Assembly (NCBI GenBank): GCA_017959225.1
Contig: JAGDBD010000005.1
Location: 1-39,611, forward strand
Length of the DNA: 39,611 nt
Direction: 5' to 3'
Origin: Fibrobacter sp.
GTDB taxonomy: Bacteria > Fibrobacterota > Fibrobacteria > Fibrobacterales > Fibrobacteraceae
Below the pieces are notes generated by a model. It saw only the letters and a program-made list of their open reading frames with translations. It had not been told where the DNA came from and did not search any database. Below, piece by piece: positions 17,901 to 24,950 of this stretch (its first letter is position 1; each line of letters begins with the position of its first letter). Both the position numbers and the translations under genes were made by a program.

Positions 17901-18805
17901 CGGTTGCGCAAAAAGCTGCGCTTTCGCTTCCTGTGATGGGAGTTTCTTACGGTTTTAGCCCTAAAGGCTCTTGCGCCATGAATAGGGCGGAAGCGGATTT
18001 TTGGCAAAAGTTCTACCGCAGAACCCGCTTGGTGAACCTGGACGATTCACCGCTAAAATCTTTATTTGAAGCACGTTTTGCGTTCCTCAATCGGAAGGAT
18101 GAATCGGGCTGGGCATTGCGTTCGCTGCTTGCCATGACGGATGCGGAAAAAGAAAAATTCACGGTAGGCTATTTGGACGAAGCTCTTGCCAGATTCTCCG
18201 GAATTGAATTTGCAAGATCCCACAAGGTGCGATCTTTCTCTGAAATTTCTTCTAGAGAAACGACTGCGGAAACCAAGTCTCGTGAAGGCCTTTTCCGCTT
18301 GGTTTTTGACGCTTCTTACCTGGGAGTCAAAGCTTTTGTGCGGGCGTGGGATGCTTTCCGGGAAGCTTTTGTGGGTTTTCGCCGTGGTATAAAAGTTTCG
18401 GATCGGCTGTTGCAATTGGCGGCTCGGTTAGCTGCGGAAGAAAACCTTTATGCCCGTTTACGAATGATTTCTCAATTCGTTTTGCCAGAAGAATCGGAAT
18501 TCCTCGGGGATTGGACAGAAGAACTTTCCTTGCCTTCGGTCAAAAATTTCCGTGAAAAGTTCTCCCCTTATTTTTCGGGCCGTTTTTTGAAGGATCACGA
18601 ACTGAAAAATGCAAGGGATACCCTTTCGATCGCCGAAAAGGCCCGTGCAGACGCAGAAGTCTTTGACGCATGCATCTCCTTGCAGATTCTTCTCGAAAAT
18701 TTTGAACTTTTGCGGTATAAACGTTCCATTCTGGCCCAAGCTCCCGAAGAAAAGGTCGAAAAGAACGATCTCTTGAAACTTCGTGCCCGTTTCAAGAGTC
18801 GCTGA
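14993..18805 (+). CDS. hrpA: ATP-dependent RNA helicase HrpA (DEAH box)
   Basis: This 1,270-residue superfamily 2 helicase is close in length to E. coli HrpA (about 1,300). Walker A is DTGSGKSTQ (residues 39-47), motif Ia TEPRRLAA, motif II DEAH at 133-136, motif III SAT at 165-167, motif V TNIAETSLTI and motif VI QRTGRAGR at 334-341. The helicase-associated (ratchet) region follows, and the last ~600 residues are the long HrpA-specific C-terminal part ending near LLENFELLRYKRSILAQAPEE. Family members act on mRNA and on stalled or collided ribosomes. It starts with GTG overlapping the zinc-ribbon gene's stop, and is followed after 26 bases by the SurA-like lipoprotein gene. Lysine codons are mainly AAA, unlike purL and guaB. 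Confidence 0.95.
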   Translation: MTSDLTQLKIEYPDLPVVKKREEFLELLKKRQVVIVKADTGSGKSTQVPKFLLESGLATAGRISVTEPRRLAAMSIADRLREELKDENLVSTRIRFLEEGPKDAPIKVMTDGILLQEFRRDRLFKMYSAIMIDEAHERSLNIDILLGIFKGVLKERPDFRLVIASATLDAKLFEQFYENAAVLEAEGRMFPVQVIFADPQENASKSKGDSGLVEEARDAILALEEDQKDHLLCFLPTERDIQDLSAELVQKLDEKKFDVLSLFGRMSPQEQKKVFRNSGKTRIVLATNIAETSLTIPGIAYVVDTGMARVSRYNPQTRIQGLPVEKISQASARQRTGRAGRVKPGICVRLYTEEDFNDREEFTEPEIRRSNLSNVVLQLRSLNLSVEDFPFIQPPPRSAFRGAYKSLFELGALSSVERGARVTPFGAEMAHLPMDVALSAVLLRARNAGVLQPAIIVCSALSIQDPRLFPSEEPQKEKARRMHKGLGGHKSDFLTFLAEWNAFCREWNGTSWNALRKYCEKHFMHFLRCREWIDLYEQFSRILKVKFESYVCPFDSFHRDNLHIALLAGFLGGIAHRDRDNGCYRLVGGRDAYLFPGSDLAGKFPDFVLSAEVRETSRVFLTKAAEILPEWIIRVAKDFCTYRWFEPRYNPERGFVEAVEEVSFRGMVLSRSHRIDYGRVNAEEAARIFFLEAVVEGNMPRPFPFMQHNERVLEALRASEVRLRRWGICPSDDLQVDYLVERAPGVYSLQTLKDFIANNSDKVLRYTEADWFNASETGMEHFESFKNNPVIAAAYRQKLAKAQEERKASKHGGVVEYQKILERQIRSELVFDSSKDWDGLSLEIPADFLPKLSPAIFAHEVSKWRAWMVESFIREVPKGDRKKLEQKKDELDDRFVDCLEKNPTKSPLISLYEAFESFGTSEGALPVLNPQNEHHLMLHLSVTSTEFSEKFSLELSPEWGECNFFDAIRPVAQKAALSLPVMGVSYGFSPKGSCAMNRAEADFWQKFYRRTRLVNLDDSPLKSLFEARFAFLNRKDESGWALRSLLAMTDAEKEKFTVGYLDEALARFSGIEFARSHKVRSFSEISSRETTAETKSREGLFRLVFDASYLGVKAFVRAWDAFREAFVGFRRGIKVSDRLLQLAARLAAEENLYARLRMISQFVLPEESEFLGDWTEELSLPSVKNFREKFSPYFSGRFLKDHELKNARDTLSIAEKARADAEVFDACISLQILLENFELLRYKRSILAQAPEEKVEKNDLLKLRARFKSR

Positions 18806-18831
18806 GATCCAAATTTTCTAATTTGGACGCG

Positions 18832-19632
18832 ATGCGTTTTTTACTCTTATCCACACTTCTTTTGACTTTTGGACTTGTTGCGTGCAAAGTTCCCGGATCT
18901 GCTTCGGACCCGACTCTTGCCCGGGTAGAAAATTCGGAATTGAAACGGTCCGAAATGCTTGCAGAAGGCCCATGGGATTCTCTTTCTTTGGAAGAACGTA
19001 CAAGCCGCGTGGAACATTGGATTTCTAGGGAATCGGTTTATGAACGGGCTTTAGCGGAAAAAATCGATGAACTTCCCGAAGTCAAGCGTTTGATCGAAGA
19101 TGCGAAGAAAAAGATTGTCCTTGGAGCGTACTTTGCGCAGGTGACGGATACCCTTTCGGTTTCGGAAGCGGAAATCGCTGCCTATTACGAAGCGCATCCC
19201 GAAAATTTTGCACTGGAATCCAATGTTTATAATCTTGCGCTTGTTACGTACATGAGCGGAAATACTGCTTGGCAGTATTACGGACCGGCAACGCGCAAAA
19301 AAATCACGGAAGCACCTGCAACAAACTGGCTTGTGCGCGAAGTCGAATCCTTTGATTCGGTTACGGTTGCGCCTTTTGAATGCCCGGTTGTGAATTTGGA
19401 CACCTTGTCTGTCGGAAAAATTTCTCCGCCCAAGACTTGTGGAAAATACCTGAAGAGCGTTATTGTGCTTGCAAAACGGGACTCCGGTTCGGTTCGTCCT
19501 CTGAACGAAGTGGCGGACCTTGCGCAGGTTCTTGCCGCAAACGGAAAACGGAAAGATTTTATCGCATCCTTTAAGGAAAACATTAAAAAGCGTCAGGCGA
19601 TTTTTGTCTATCCGGAAGAAATTGCCAAATGA
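18832..19632 (+). CDS. SurA/PrsA-like periplasmic chaperone lipoprotein with degenerate parvulin domain
   Basis: A 266-residue lipoprotein: a signal with lipobox GLVAC (lipidated Cys at residue 18), then a SurA-N-like helical region (LARVENSELKRSEML, EHWISRESVYERALAEKID) and a weak parvulin-like remnant near the end (LDTLSVGKISPPKTCGKYL followed by RPLNEV). The normal parvulin core motifs, such as the repeated H..L and G.LG, are missing. It is directly followed, 16 bases on, by true SurA, so it is likely an accessory chaperone for outer-membrane proteins. ATG 18832 is taken over an in-frame TTG at 18823 because it begins a clean signal peptide. No strong ribosome site is seen, suggesting read-in from hrpA. 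Possible alternative: a protein-specific foldase. Confidence 0.75.
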   Translation: MRFLLLSTLLLTFGLVACKVPGSASDPTLARVENSELKRSEMLAEGPWDSLSLEERTSRVEHWISRESVYERALAEKIDELPEVKRLIEDAKKKIVLGAYFAQVTDTLSVSEAEIAAYYEAHPENFALESNVYNLALVTYMSGNTAWQYYGPATRKKITEAPATNWLVREVESFDSVTVAPFECPVVNLDTLSVGKISPPKTCGKYLKSVIVLAKRDSGSVRPLNEVADLAQVLAANGKRKDFIASFKENIKKRQAIFVYPEEIAK

Positions 19633-19648
19633 TCCACTGAGAAGGTTT

Positions 19649-20932
19649 ATGAAGAACTCGAAATTATTTGCTTTGGTCCTTGCCGCCACAACTTCTTTGT
19701 TCGCTGCTCCGGAACTTTTTGAATCCATTGCGGCGGTTGTTGATGGCAAACCGATTATGCGGTCGGAAGTCATGGAAAACCTTTACCAGTTCCAGAATTC
19801 GGCAGAAGCATCTGGAAAAACGGAAAAGGAACAGATCGCTTTTGTGCTCGATCGCTTGATCGATGACAAAGTTCTGCTTTCCCGTGTGGACCGAGACTCC
19901 ATTCAGATTACGGACGATGAAGTGGACATGCGCGTGACGCAGCATTTGCAGAATCTTGCGGCTCGTCAGAATATCTCCATGGAAGTTCTTGAACGCGCTA
20001 TCCGTGCTCAGCTTGGTATGAGCATGGCCCAGTACCGCGATAATCTTGCAAAGCAGGTTCGGGAACAGATGACGATTGGCCGTATCCGTCAACGTTACGT
20101 GGGGGGTATTAAACCGACCCGTAAAGAAGTCTCTGAATTTTACGAACATTACAAGGATTCGATTCCTCGCCAGTACAATTGCATGCGCCTTTCGCACATC
20201 GCATTGAAGATTACTCCGAGCGCTGCGATTGTCGATTCTGTAAAACGCGTTGCGGAAGTTCTGATCGATTCTCTAGACCACGGAATGAGCTGGGAAGTCC
20301 TTGCCAAGAACCATTCCCAGGATTCGACTGCTGCCAAGGGCGGTGACATTGGCTACTTCCAAAAAGGACTTTTGGACCCGGTTTATGAAAGAGCCATTAA
20401 AACCGTGGACAATGGAGCTTACACTCCGAAGCCTGTAAAAACGGATCGCGGTTGGATGATTATCCGCGTGATCGGTCGAAAGGAAGATGGCGTTCGCACG
20501 GCGATGATCCTTTTGGAAACAGTTCCTGCAGCGGAAGATTCTGCCCGGGTTTTAAAGCTTGCGGATTCCCTTCGCACGTCTTTGACTACCGAAGCCTTGT
20601 TCTCGGATGCCGCTAAAAAATACAGTTCCGATAATGAAACGAACTTTAACGGTGGGCGTCTTGGATGGCTCGAAAAGACCGATGTGGATTCCACCTTCGC
20701 TCCCATTGTGGTTGGACTTTCGGTAGGTGAAATTTCGGAACCTTTCCCGGCTGGCGACGCTTTGCATTTGATCCGCTTGGACGATATTAAACAGGTCCGC
20801 GATTATAACCTGGACGAAGATTATATGAAGGTGGAAACCTTCGCCATCAACTACATGGAAGATCAAAAACTTCGGGAATTCGTCAAGAAGTGGCGTGATG
20901 AAGTGCATATTGAAATCCGCATGAAGGAATAG
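19649..20932 (+). CDS. surA: Periplasmic chaperone/peptidyl-prolyl isomerase SurA
   Basis: A 427-residue secreted protein with a Sec signal (about 19 residues ending LFAA), a SurA N-terminal domain starting ESIAAVVDGKPIMRSEV and two parvulin domains. The first runs at about 175-276 (MRLSHIALKI, then HSQDSTAAKGGDIGYFQKG), the second at about 283-380 (AKKYSSDNETNFNGGRLGWLEK, GEISEPF). It escorts unfolded outer-membrane proteins through the periplasm to the Bam complex, and the length matches E. coli SurA (428). ATG 19649 has GAAGG five bases upstream; a longer open frame upstream overlaps the preceding gene and is not used. FtsE follows after six bases. Confidence 0.93.
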   Translation: MKNSKLFALVLAATTSLFAAPELFESIAAVVDGKPIMRSEVMENLYQFQNSAEASGKTEKEQIAFVLDRLIDDKVLLSRVDRDSIQITDDEVDMRVTQHLQNLAARQNISMEVLERAIRAQLGMSMAQYRDNLAKQVREQMTIGRIRQRYVGGIKPTRKEVSEFYEHYKDSIPRQYNCMRLSHIALKITPSAAIVDSVKRVAEVLIDSLDHGMSWEVLAKNHSQDSTAAKGGDIGYFQKGLLDPVYERAIKTVDNGAYTPKPVKTDRGWMIIRVIGRKEDGVRTAMILLETVPAAEDSARVLKLADSLRTSLTTEALFSDAAKKYSSDNETNFNGGRLGWLEKTDVDSTFAPIVVGLSVGEISEPFPAGDALHLIRLDDIKQVRDYNLDEDYMKVETFAINYMEDQKLREFVKKWRDEVHIEIRMKE

Positions 20933-20938
20933 TGTTCC

Positions 20939-21628
20939 ATGATCCAGTTTTTGCATGTGACAAAGACTTATGAAGGTAGCTGGAAAGCGCTTTCCGATGT
21001 CACGCTTCGCATTAACCAAGGTGAATTTGTTTTTTTGACAGGTCACAGCGGTGCTGGAAAGTCTACGCTTTTAAAGCTGATTTATATGGACGAACGTCCC
21101 GATGAATTCCACGGTGGCGAAGTCATGGTGCAGTTCACAAAGGATCTGGTTTTTGATTCAAAAACGGCAACGGAAAAACAAGTGCAGGAACTTCGCCGTC
21201 ACATGGGCATTGTCTTTCAGGATTTTAAGCTTTTGCCGGACCGCAATGTTTTTGAAAATGTGGCGCTTGCGCTCCGCATCACGGGAACTCCCGAAAAACA
21301 GCTGAATTCAAGAGTCTTTGACGCACTCGCTCTCGTGGGAATTTCCCAAAAAAGGCTCGCCATGCCGTATACGCTTTCGGGCGGAGAACAGCAGCGGGTG
21401 GCCATCGCTCGTGCCATGGTGCACAATCCGTACTTGATTCTTGCCGACGAACCGACAGGAAACCTGGACCCGGAAAACGCCAATGAAGTTTTCAAAATTT
21501 TCAAAGAAATCAATGCCCGCGGAACGACCGTTTTAATGGCGACTCACAATCCGGATTTTTACATGAATAGTCCGTTCCGCCGTTTAACGCTTTCCCACGG
21601 TATTCTTCAAAATCGAGATATTCTGTAA
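20939..21628 (+). CDS. ftsE: Cell-division ABC transporter ATPase FtsE
   Basis: A 229-residue ABC ATPase. It begins [13 protein letters not shown] and has Walker [10 protein letters not shown], the Q-loop in [19 protein letters not shown], signature [15 protein letters not shown] and Walker [14 protein letters not shown]. The [14 protein letters not shown] and [12 protein letters not shown] stretches are diagnostic for FtsE rather than LolD. FtsE pairs with the membrane protein FtsX to activate periplasmic amidase regulators at the division site. No ftsX gene lies next to it here; the following gene is folC, so FtsX must be encoded elsewhere or the protein serves another permease. It sits inside the surA-folC run with very short gaps. 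Confidence 0.9.
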   Translation: MIQFLHVTKTYEGSWKALSDVTLRINQGEFVFLTGHSGAGKSTLLKLIYMDERPDEFHGGEVMVQFTKDLVFDSKTATEKQVQELRRHMGIVFQDFKLLPDRNVFENVALALRITGTPEKQLNSRVFDALALVGISQKRLAMPYTLSGGEQQRVAIARAMVHNPYLILADEPTGNLDPENANEVFKIFKEINARGTTVLMATHNPDFYMNSPFRRLTLSHGILQNRDIL

Positions 21629-21637
21629 TCGTTAGAA

Positions 21638-22897
21638 ATGAATTTATCTGGCCTTGAATATCTGCATTCCCTAGCGCCTCTTGGAATGACAGGTGATTTA
21701 AAAAACATGGAGCGCCTGCTAAATTTCTTTGACCATCCCGAAAAAAAGTTCCGCACGGTCCACGTCGTTGGAACGGATGGCAAAGGTTCCACATCTTTTT
21801 ATCTGGCAAATATTCTGACTGCCCACGGTGTTTCTGCGGGCCTTTACACGAGTCCTCACCTGGTAAACGTTCGGGAACGGATTCGCATCGATAATGTTCC
21901 CATTGCGGAAGCGGATTTTGACCGGTTGCTTTTGAAAGTAAAAAATGCATCGGATGCGACGGATACCCATGTTTCTTTTTTTGAAGCGGTGACTCTTGCC
22001 TGCTTTCTTTATTTTGCAGAAAAAAAAGTGGGCGTTGCGGTTGTGGAAGCGGGTCTTGGTGGACGCTTGGATTCGACACGGGCTGCGGCTGGTGAACTCG
22101 CCGTTCTCACAAGCATTGGCCTTGAACATACAGAACTGCTGGGCAATACGGAGTCCGAAATTCTCCATGAAAAGCTGGGAGTCCTTTCTCCCCATGCAAA
22201 AATACTTGTAGGCGGAATCAACGATACGCTTGTCCGCGATGGGGAAGAATTTGTCAAGTCGATTCCGGCAACCCTTCAAAAGCCTTGTATTATTGAAGAT
22301 TTGCAGGTTCCAAATCCGGGCCACCATTATGTGGAAAACGCTTCCCTTTCTTTTGCAGCGGCAAAAGAATTTTTGGGCGAAAAATTTTCAGAAGAAATCG
22401 CTCGGAATGCGCTTCAGAAATCGCTATGGATCGGTCGCATGCAAAAGCTTTTGGATGCCGAAGGAAACTTCCGTTGGCTGCTAGACGGAGCTCACAATCC
22501 CCATGCGGTGAAGCGCCTTGCCGAAGCGTTGAACGTCTATTATCCGAATCAAAAATTCCCATGTGTCTTTGGCGCATTAAAGGATAAAGCGATTGACGAA
22601 ATGATTCCGATGATCGCTCCCCACGTGTCCACATGGCATGTGACTCGTACTCCGTATGAACGCTTTCGGGAAATCGAAGATGTGGCTGCGGAATTAAAAA
22701 ATTTGGGCTGCACCGTGGGAATTTCGGCTCCGATGTCGAGAAATTTTTTGGATGAGGTTCAAAAAAGTGCGAATTCACCCGTGCTTGTAACGGGCTCGCT
22801 GTATATGATCGGAGAAACCATCGATCTTTTGAAAAACGATTTTGAAGATTTAAAATTCTTTCGCGGCTTAACAAAATCCGAAAGTGAAAAACATTAA
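21638..22897 (+). CDS. folC: Bifunctional dihydrofolate/folylpolyglutamate synthase
   Basis: A 419-residue Mur-ligase-type enzyme that joins glutamate to dihydropteroate and extends the polyglutamate tail of folates. N-terminal marks are LAPLGMTGDLKNMERLL and the ATP loop VVGTDGKGSTSFYLA, with Asp where Asn or Lys is more usual. SPHLVNVRERI, VVEAGLGGRLDSTR and LTSIGLEHTELLG follow, then DGAHNPHAVKRLAEAL in the C-terminal domain. These are all standard for FolC and separate it from MurE-like relatives. It follows ftsE by nine bases and precedes pth by eleven. Confidence 0.95.
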   Translation: MNLSGLEYLHSLAPLGMTGDLKNMERLLNFFDHPEKKFRTVHVVGTDGKGSTSFYLANILTAHGVSAGLYTSPHLVNVRERIRIDNVPIAEADFDRLLLKVKNASDATDTHVSFFEAVTLACFLYFAEKKVGVAVVEAGLGGRLDSTRAAAGELAVLTSIGLEHTELLGNTESEILHEKLGVLSPHAKILVGGINDTLVRDGEEFVKSIPATLQKPCIIEDLQVPNPGHHYVENASLSFAAAKEFLGEKFSEEIARNALQKSLWIGRMQKLLDAEGNFRWLLDGAHNPHAVKRLAEALNVYYPNQKFPCVFGALKDKAIDEMIPMIAPHVSTWHVTRTPYERFREIEDVAAELKNLGCTVGISAPMSRNFLDEVQKSANSPVLVTGSLYMIGETIDLLKNDFEDLKFFRGLTKSESEKH

Positions 22898-22908
22898 GGA
22901 AGTTCAGA

Positions 22909-23463
22909 ATGCATTTAATCGTCGGTCTTGGAAATCCTGGCAATCAGTATGAAAATACCCATCACAATGCAGGCTTTATGGCGGTGGAAAAACTTTCGGA
23001 TTCCGCAAAAACCTGGAAGTCGGAATATAAAGCTCTAACCCAAAAAGTGACCATTGCCGGTGAAGAAGTGATCCTTGCAAAGCCCCAGACTTATATGAAC
23101 CTTTCCGGGGAATCCGTACAGGCGTTGATGACCTGGTACAAGGTCAAGCCTTCGGAGCTCCTTGTGTTTTCGGACGACATCAACTTGGATGTGGGACGTA
23201 TCCGGATTCGTGCAAACGGCAGTCACGGTGGGCAGAACGGTTTAAAAAACATTATTGAACACATTGGCGATCAGTTTGCCCGAGTGCGTTTTGGCGTTGG
23301 AAAATGCCCACCCAAATGGGATCTTTCCAACTGGGTCCTTGCCAAGTTTACGCCCGAAGACCGTGCTGTTTTTGATACGGCAATCGGAAAAGTTCCGGCC
23401 CTTGTGGAATGCTACTTCAAAAATGGCATCGCAAAGAGCATGGAACGCTATAACGGAAAATAG
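22909..23463 (+). CDS. pth: Peptidyl-tRNA hydrolase
   Basis: A 184-residue enzyme that frees tRNA from peptidyl-tRNA dropped by ribosomes. It begins IVGLGNPGNQYENTHHNAGFM, which includes the catalytic His and the substrate-side Asn; KPQTYMNLSG and DDINLDVGRIRIRANGSHGGQNGLKNI follow, all diagnostic. GGAAG lies seven bases before ATG. It is the last gene of the hrpA-surA-folC run; the stop at 23463 is followed by about 110 bases without a gene. Confidence 0.97.
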   Translation: MHLIVGLGNPGNQYENTHHNAGFMAVEKLSDSAKTWKSEYKALTQKVTIAGEEVILAKPQTYMNLSGESVQALMTWYKVKPSELLVFSDDINLDVGRIRIRANGSHGGQNGLKNIIEHIGDQFARVRFGVGKCPPKWDLSNWVLAKFTPEDRAVFDTAIGKVPALVECYFKNGIAKSMERYNGK

Positions 23464-23492
23464 GCCGTTATATTCCAACTTGAAGTAATTCT

Positions 23493-23536
23493 TTGACATT
23501 TTATCGTAAGTTTTCCGCCTAAAAGGATGTATCCTT
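23493..23536 (+). promoter_or_regulatory. Candidate control region of the DTG-repeat gene
   Basis: The 112-base gap before the next gene contains TTGACA at 23493-23498 and a perfect palindrome AAGGAT-gt-ATCCTT at 23523-23536. No good -10 box is found at 16-18 bases from TTGACA, so the promoter call is weak. The palindrome lies 39 bases before the ATG and could be an operator or small RNA hairpin. Confidence 0.35.
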
Positions 23537-23575
23537 AAAAAGAGGGTGCCTTTAGCTTTTGAGGAGGAACTTTCG

Positions 23576-24490
23576 ATGGAGATTTACAAATTAATCGACG
23601 ATGTCAATGGTTACTTTGTTTTTGAAAAAGGCCAAAACATGATTTTGGTGGATACGGGTTCGCCCTATTCCTTCCACTGTGGGCCTGAACCTCTTTCCAT
23701 TTGCTATTCGACATGCGTAACCGGAAGCAGCGGTGACGTTTCGGCCATGTCGCAACGTTTGCACAATTTGATCGAAAAAGATTCGACTCTTGCGCCTCTC
23801 CGTACAATGATCGAAGGCTTTAGTTTAGAAAGCCTCATTACGCTTTTGCAGTCTCGCCATGGCCAAGCTTTGGCAAAAGCGCTTCACATCAACATCGACG
23901 TTTTGCAAGCGGCAAAGCGGGGTGACACCAAAATGCAGGCAAAGGTCCTGGGCGTGGATTTTGATGGAATTTCGAAGCATGTGGGCGTCCCCATTACGAC
24001 GATTCTTGGAACCGATAGCCTTTCCAAGTATAAAATCGTCATTGACAAAATTCGAAACCAGATCATGTTTGACTTGGAAGAGATTCCTTTTGACGGAACT
24101 TCGGTTCCCACCGAAAAATTTGGCGATTGCATGGCGCTGAATGTGAAAGTGAACGGTGTACCGCGAAAGCTTTTGCTGGATACGGGCATAACGGTTTCTT
24201 ATGCGGATATGGTATGGCTCGATGGTTGCATGGATAAAGGCCGTCGCATCGATTACCATCCGTTGGCGGATTATTACACGGTTCCTGTATACCGCGCGTT
24301 GACGGAATTCGGCGGAAGAAATTACCAGGTGAAATATGGAGTTTTGCCGGAAATCTTACGGGACAAAATGACGGAAGCGATCGGTGTAAATCCGGGCGTT
24401 ATACAAGGCGTTCTGGGGGCTTCGATTCTAGAAGATCGTCGTTTTTATATCGATATCGGTTCTGAAACTTTTTGCGTTGGGTCTTTCTAA
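23576..24490 (+). CDS. Protein with two retropepsin-like (DTG) lobes, possible bilobal aspartic protease
   Basis: A 304-residue protein without signal peptide or membrane span. Lobe 1 has MILVDTGSP (D26-T27-G28) and, further on, ITTILGTDSLSKYKIVIDKIR (I143-L144-G145), the hydrophobic-hydrophobic-Gly element plus closing strand of retropepsin-like folds. Lobe 2 repeats the plan: VNGVPRKLLLDTGITVSYAD (D202-T203-G204) and QGVLGASILEDRRFYIDIG (V279-L280-G281). Both lobes thus keep the catalytic Asp triad and the supporting motif. Lobe 1 carries a helical insert of about 60 residues between them. Retropepsin-like proteins usually have one lobe and dimerise; pepsins have two. GAGGAGG five bases upstream fixes ATG 23576. 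The gene stands alone, between pth and a terminator. Protease activity is inferred; a non-enzymatic role is possible. Confidence 0.65.
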   Translation: MEIYKLIDDVNGYFVFEKGQNMILVDTGSPYSFHCGPEPLSICYSTCVTGSSGDVSAMSQRLHNLIEKDSTLAPLRTMIEGFSLESLITLLQSRHGQALAKALHINIDVLQAAKRGDTKMQAKVLGVDFDGISKHVGVPITTILGTDSLSKYKIVIDKIRNQIMFDLEEIPFDGTSVPTEKFGDCMALNVKVNGVPRKLLLDTGITVSYADMVWLDGCMDKGRRIDYHPLADYYTVPVYRALTEFGGRNYQVKYGVLPEILRDKMTEAIGVNPGVIQGVLGASILEDRRFYIDIGSETFCVGSF

Positions 24491-24510
24491 AGCCGGAATG
24501 TAAACTTTAC

Positions 24511-24542
24511 AGGCGCTATCCTTGGACAGGTGGCGCCTTTTT
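24511..24542 (+). terminator. Hairpin terminator after the DTG-repeat gene
   Basis: AGGCGC (24511-24516) pairs with GCGCCT (24533-24538) and is followed by a T run. A small inner TCC/GGA pairing may extend the stem. The loop contains the likely -35 element of the next promoter. Confidence 0.7.
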
Positions 24543-24549
24543 CTATATT
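24522..24549 (+). promoter_or_regulatory. Promoter of queD-queE
   Basis: TTGGAC (24522-24527), 16 bases, then TATATT (24544-24549). Transcription would start near 24556, ten bases before the riboswitch-like stem. The -35 lies in the loop of the preceding terminator, so the two elements are interleaved. Confidence 0.5.
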
Positions 24550-24566
24550 TAGGGATGCCGAATGGT

Positions 24567-24606
24567 GGACAGTTCGAAAACCTCCTGTCTTAAAACAAAA
24601 CTAGGT
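24567..24606 (+). promoter_or_regulatory. Candidate preQ1-I type riboswitch upstream of queD
   Basis: A short hairpin, GACAG (24568-24572) with CTGTC (24585-24589), encloses a loop with TTCG and AACC, followed by an A-rich tail ending ACTAGG. This is the small preQ1-I layout: one stem, a C-rich 3' loop edge, an A-rich tail that docks into the stem and a 3' end that doubles as the ribosome binding site. Here AGG lies six bases before the queD ATG, so ligand binding would hide it. ACCT in the loop is also complementary to AGGT in the tail. Its place before two queuosine-precursor genes agrees. No covariance check was possible. Confidence 0.55.
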
Positions 24607-24611
24607 ACTCT

Positions 24612-24947
24612 ATGTATAGAATTTGCAAGCGTTTTGAAATCTCTGGCGCTCACAAGCTTTCGCTTCCATACGAAAGCAAGTGCCAAGAAATCCACGGACA
24701 TAATTGGATCATCACGGTTTTTTGCCAATCCAAAACACTGAATGCCGAAGGCATGGTCGTGGATTTTTCCCATGTAAAAGATGCGATCAAGAAACAGCTC
24801 GATCACAAGTATTTGAACGACGTTTTGGATTTTAACCCGACGGCGGAAAATATGGCAAAGTGGATTTGTGACCAGATCCCGTGCTGCTATAAAGTCACCG
24901 TTCAGGAAAGCGAAGGAAACGTTGCCGAATATGAAGTGGACGAGTAA
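24612..24947 (+). CDS. queD: 6-carboxy-5,6,7,8-tetrahydropterin synthase QueD
   Basis: A 111-residue PTPS-family enzyme that converts dihydroneopterin triphosphate to 6-carboxytetrahydropterin, the second step to the tRNA base queuosine. FEISGAHKL holds the first zinc His, KCQEIHGHNW the catalytic Cys and the HGH zinc pair, VVDFSHVK and LDHKYLND the Asp/His of the active site, and PTAENMAKWI the substrate-binding Glu. Length is at the short end of the family. QueE starts three bases after the stop, forming a two-gene operon behind a likely preQ1 riboswitch. Confidence 0.95.
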   Translation: MYRICKRFEISGAHKLSLPYESKCQEIHGHNWIITVFCQSKTLNAEGMVVDFSHVKDAIKKQLDHKYLNDVLDFNPTAENMAKWICDQIPCCYKVTVQESEGNVAEYEVDE

Positions 24948-24950
24948 ACG

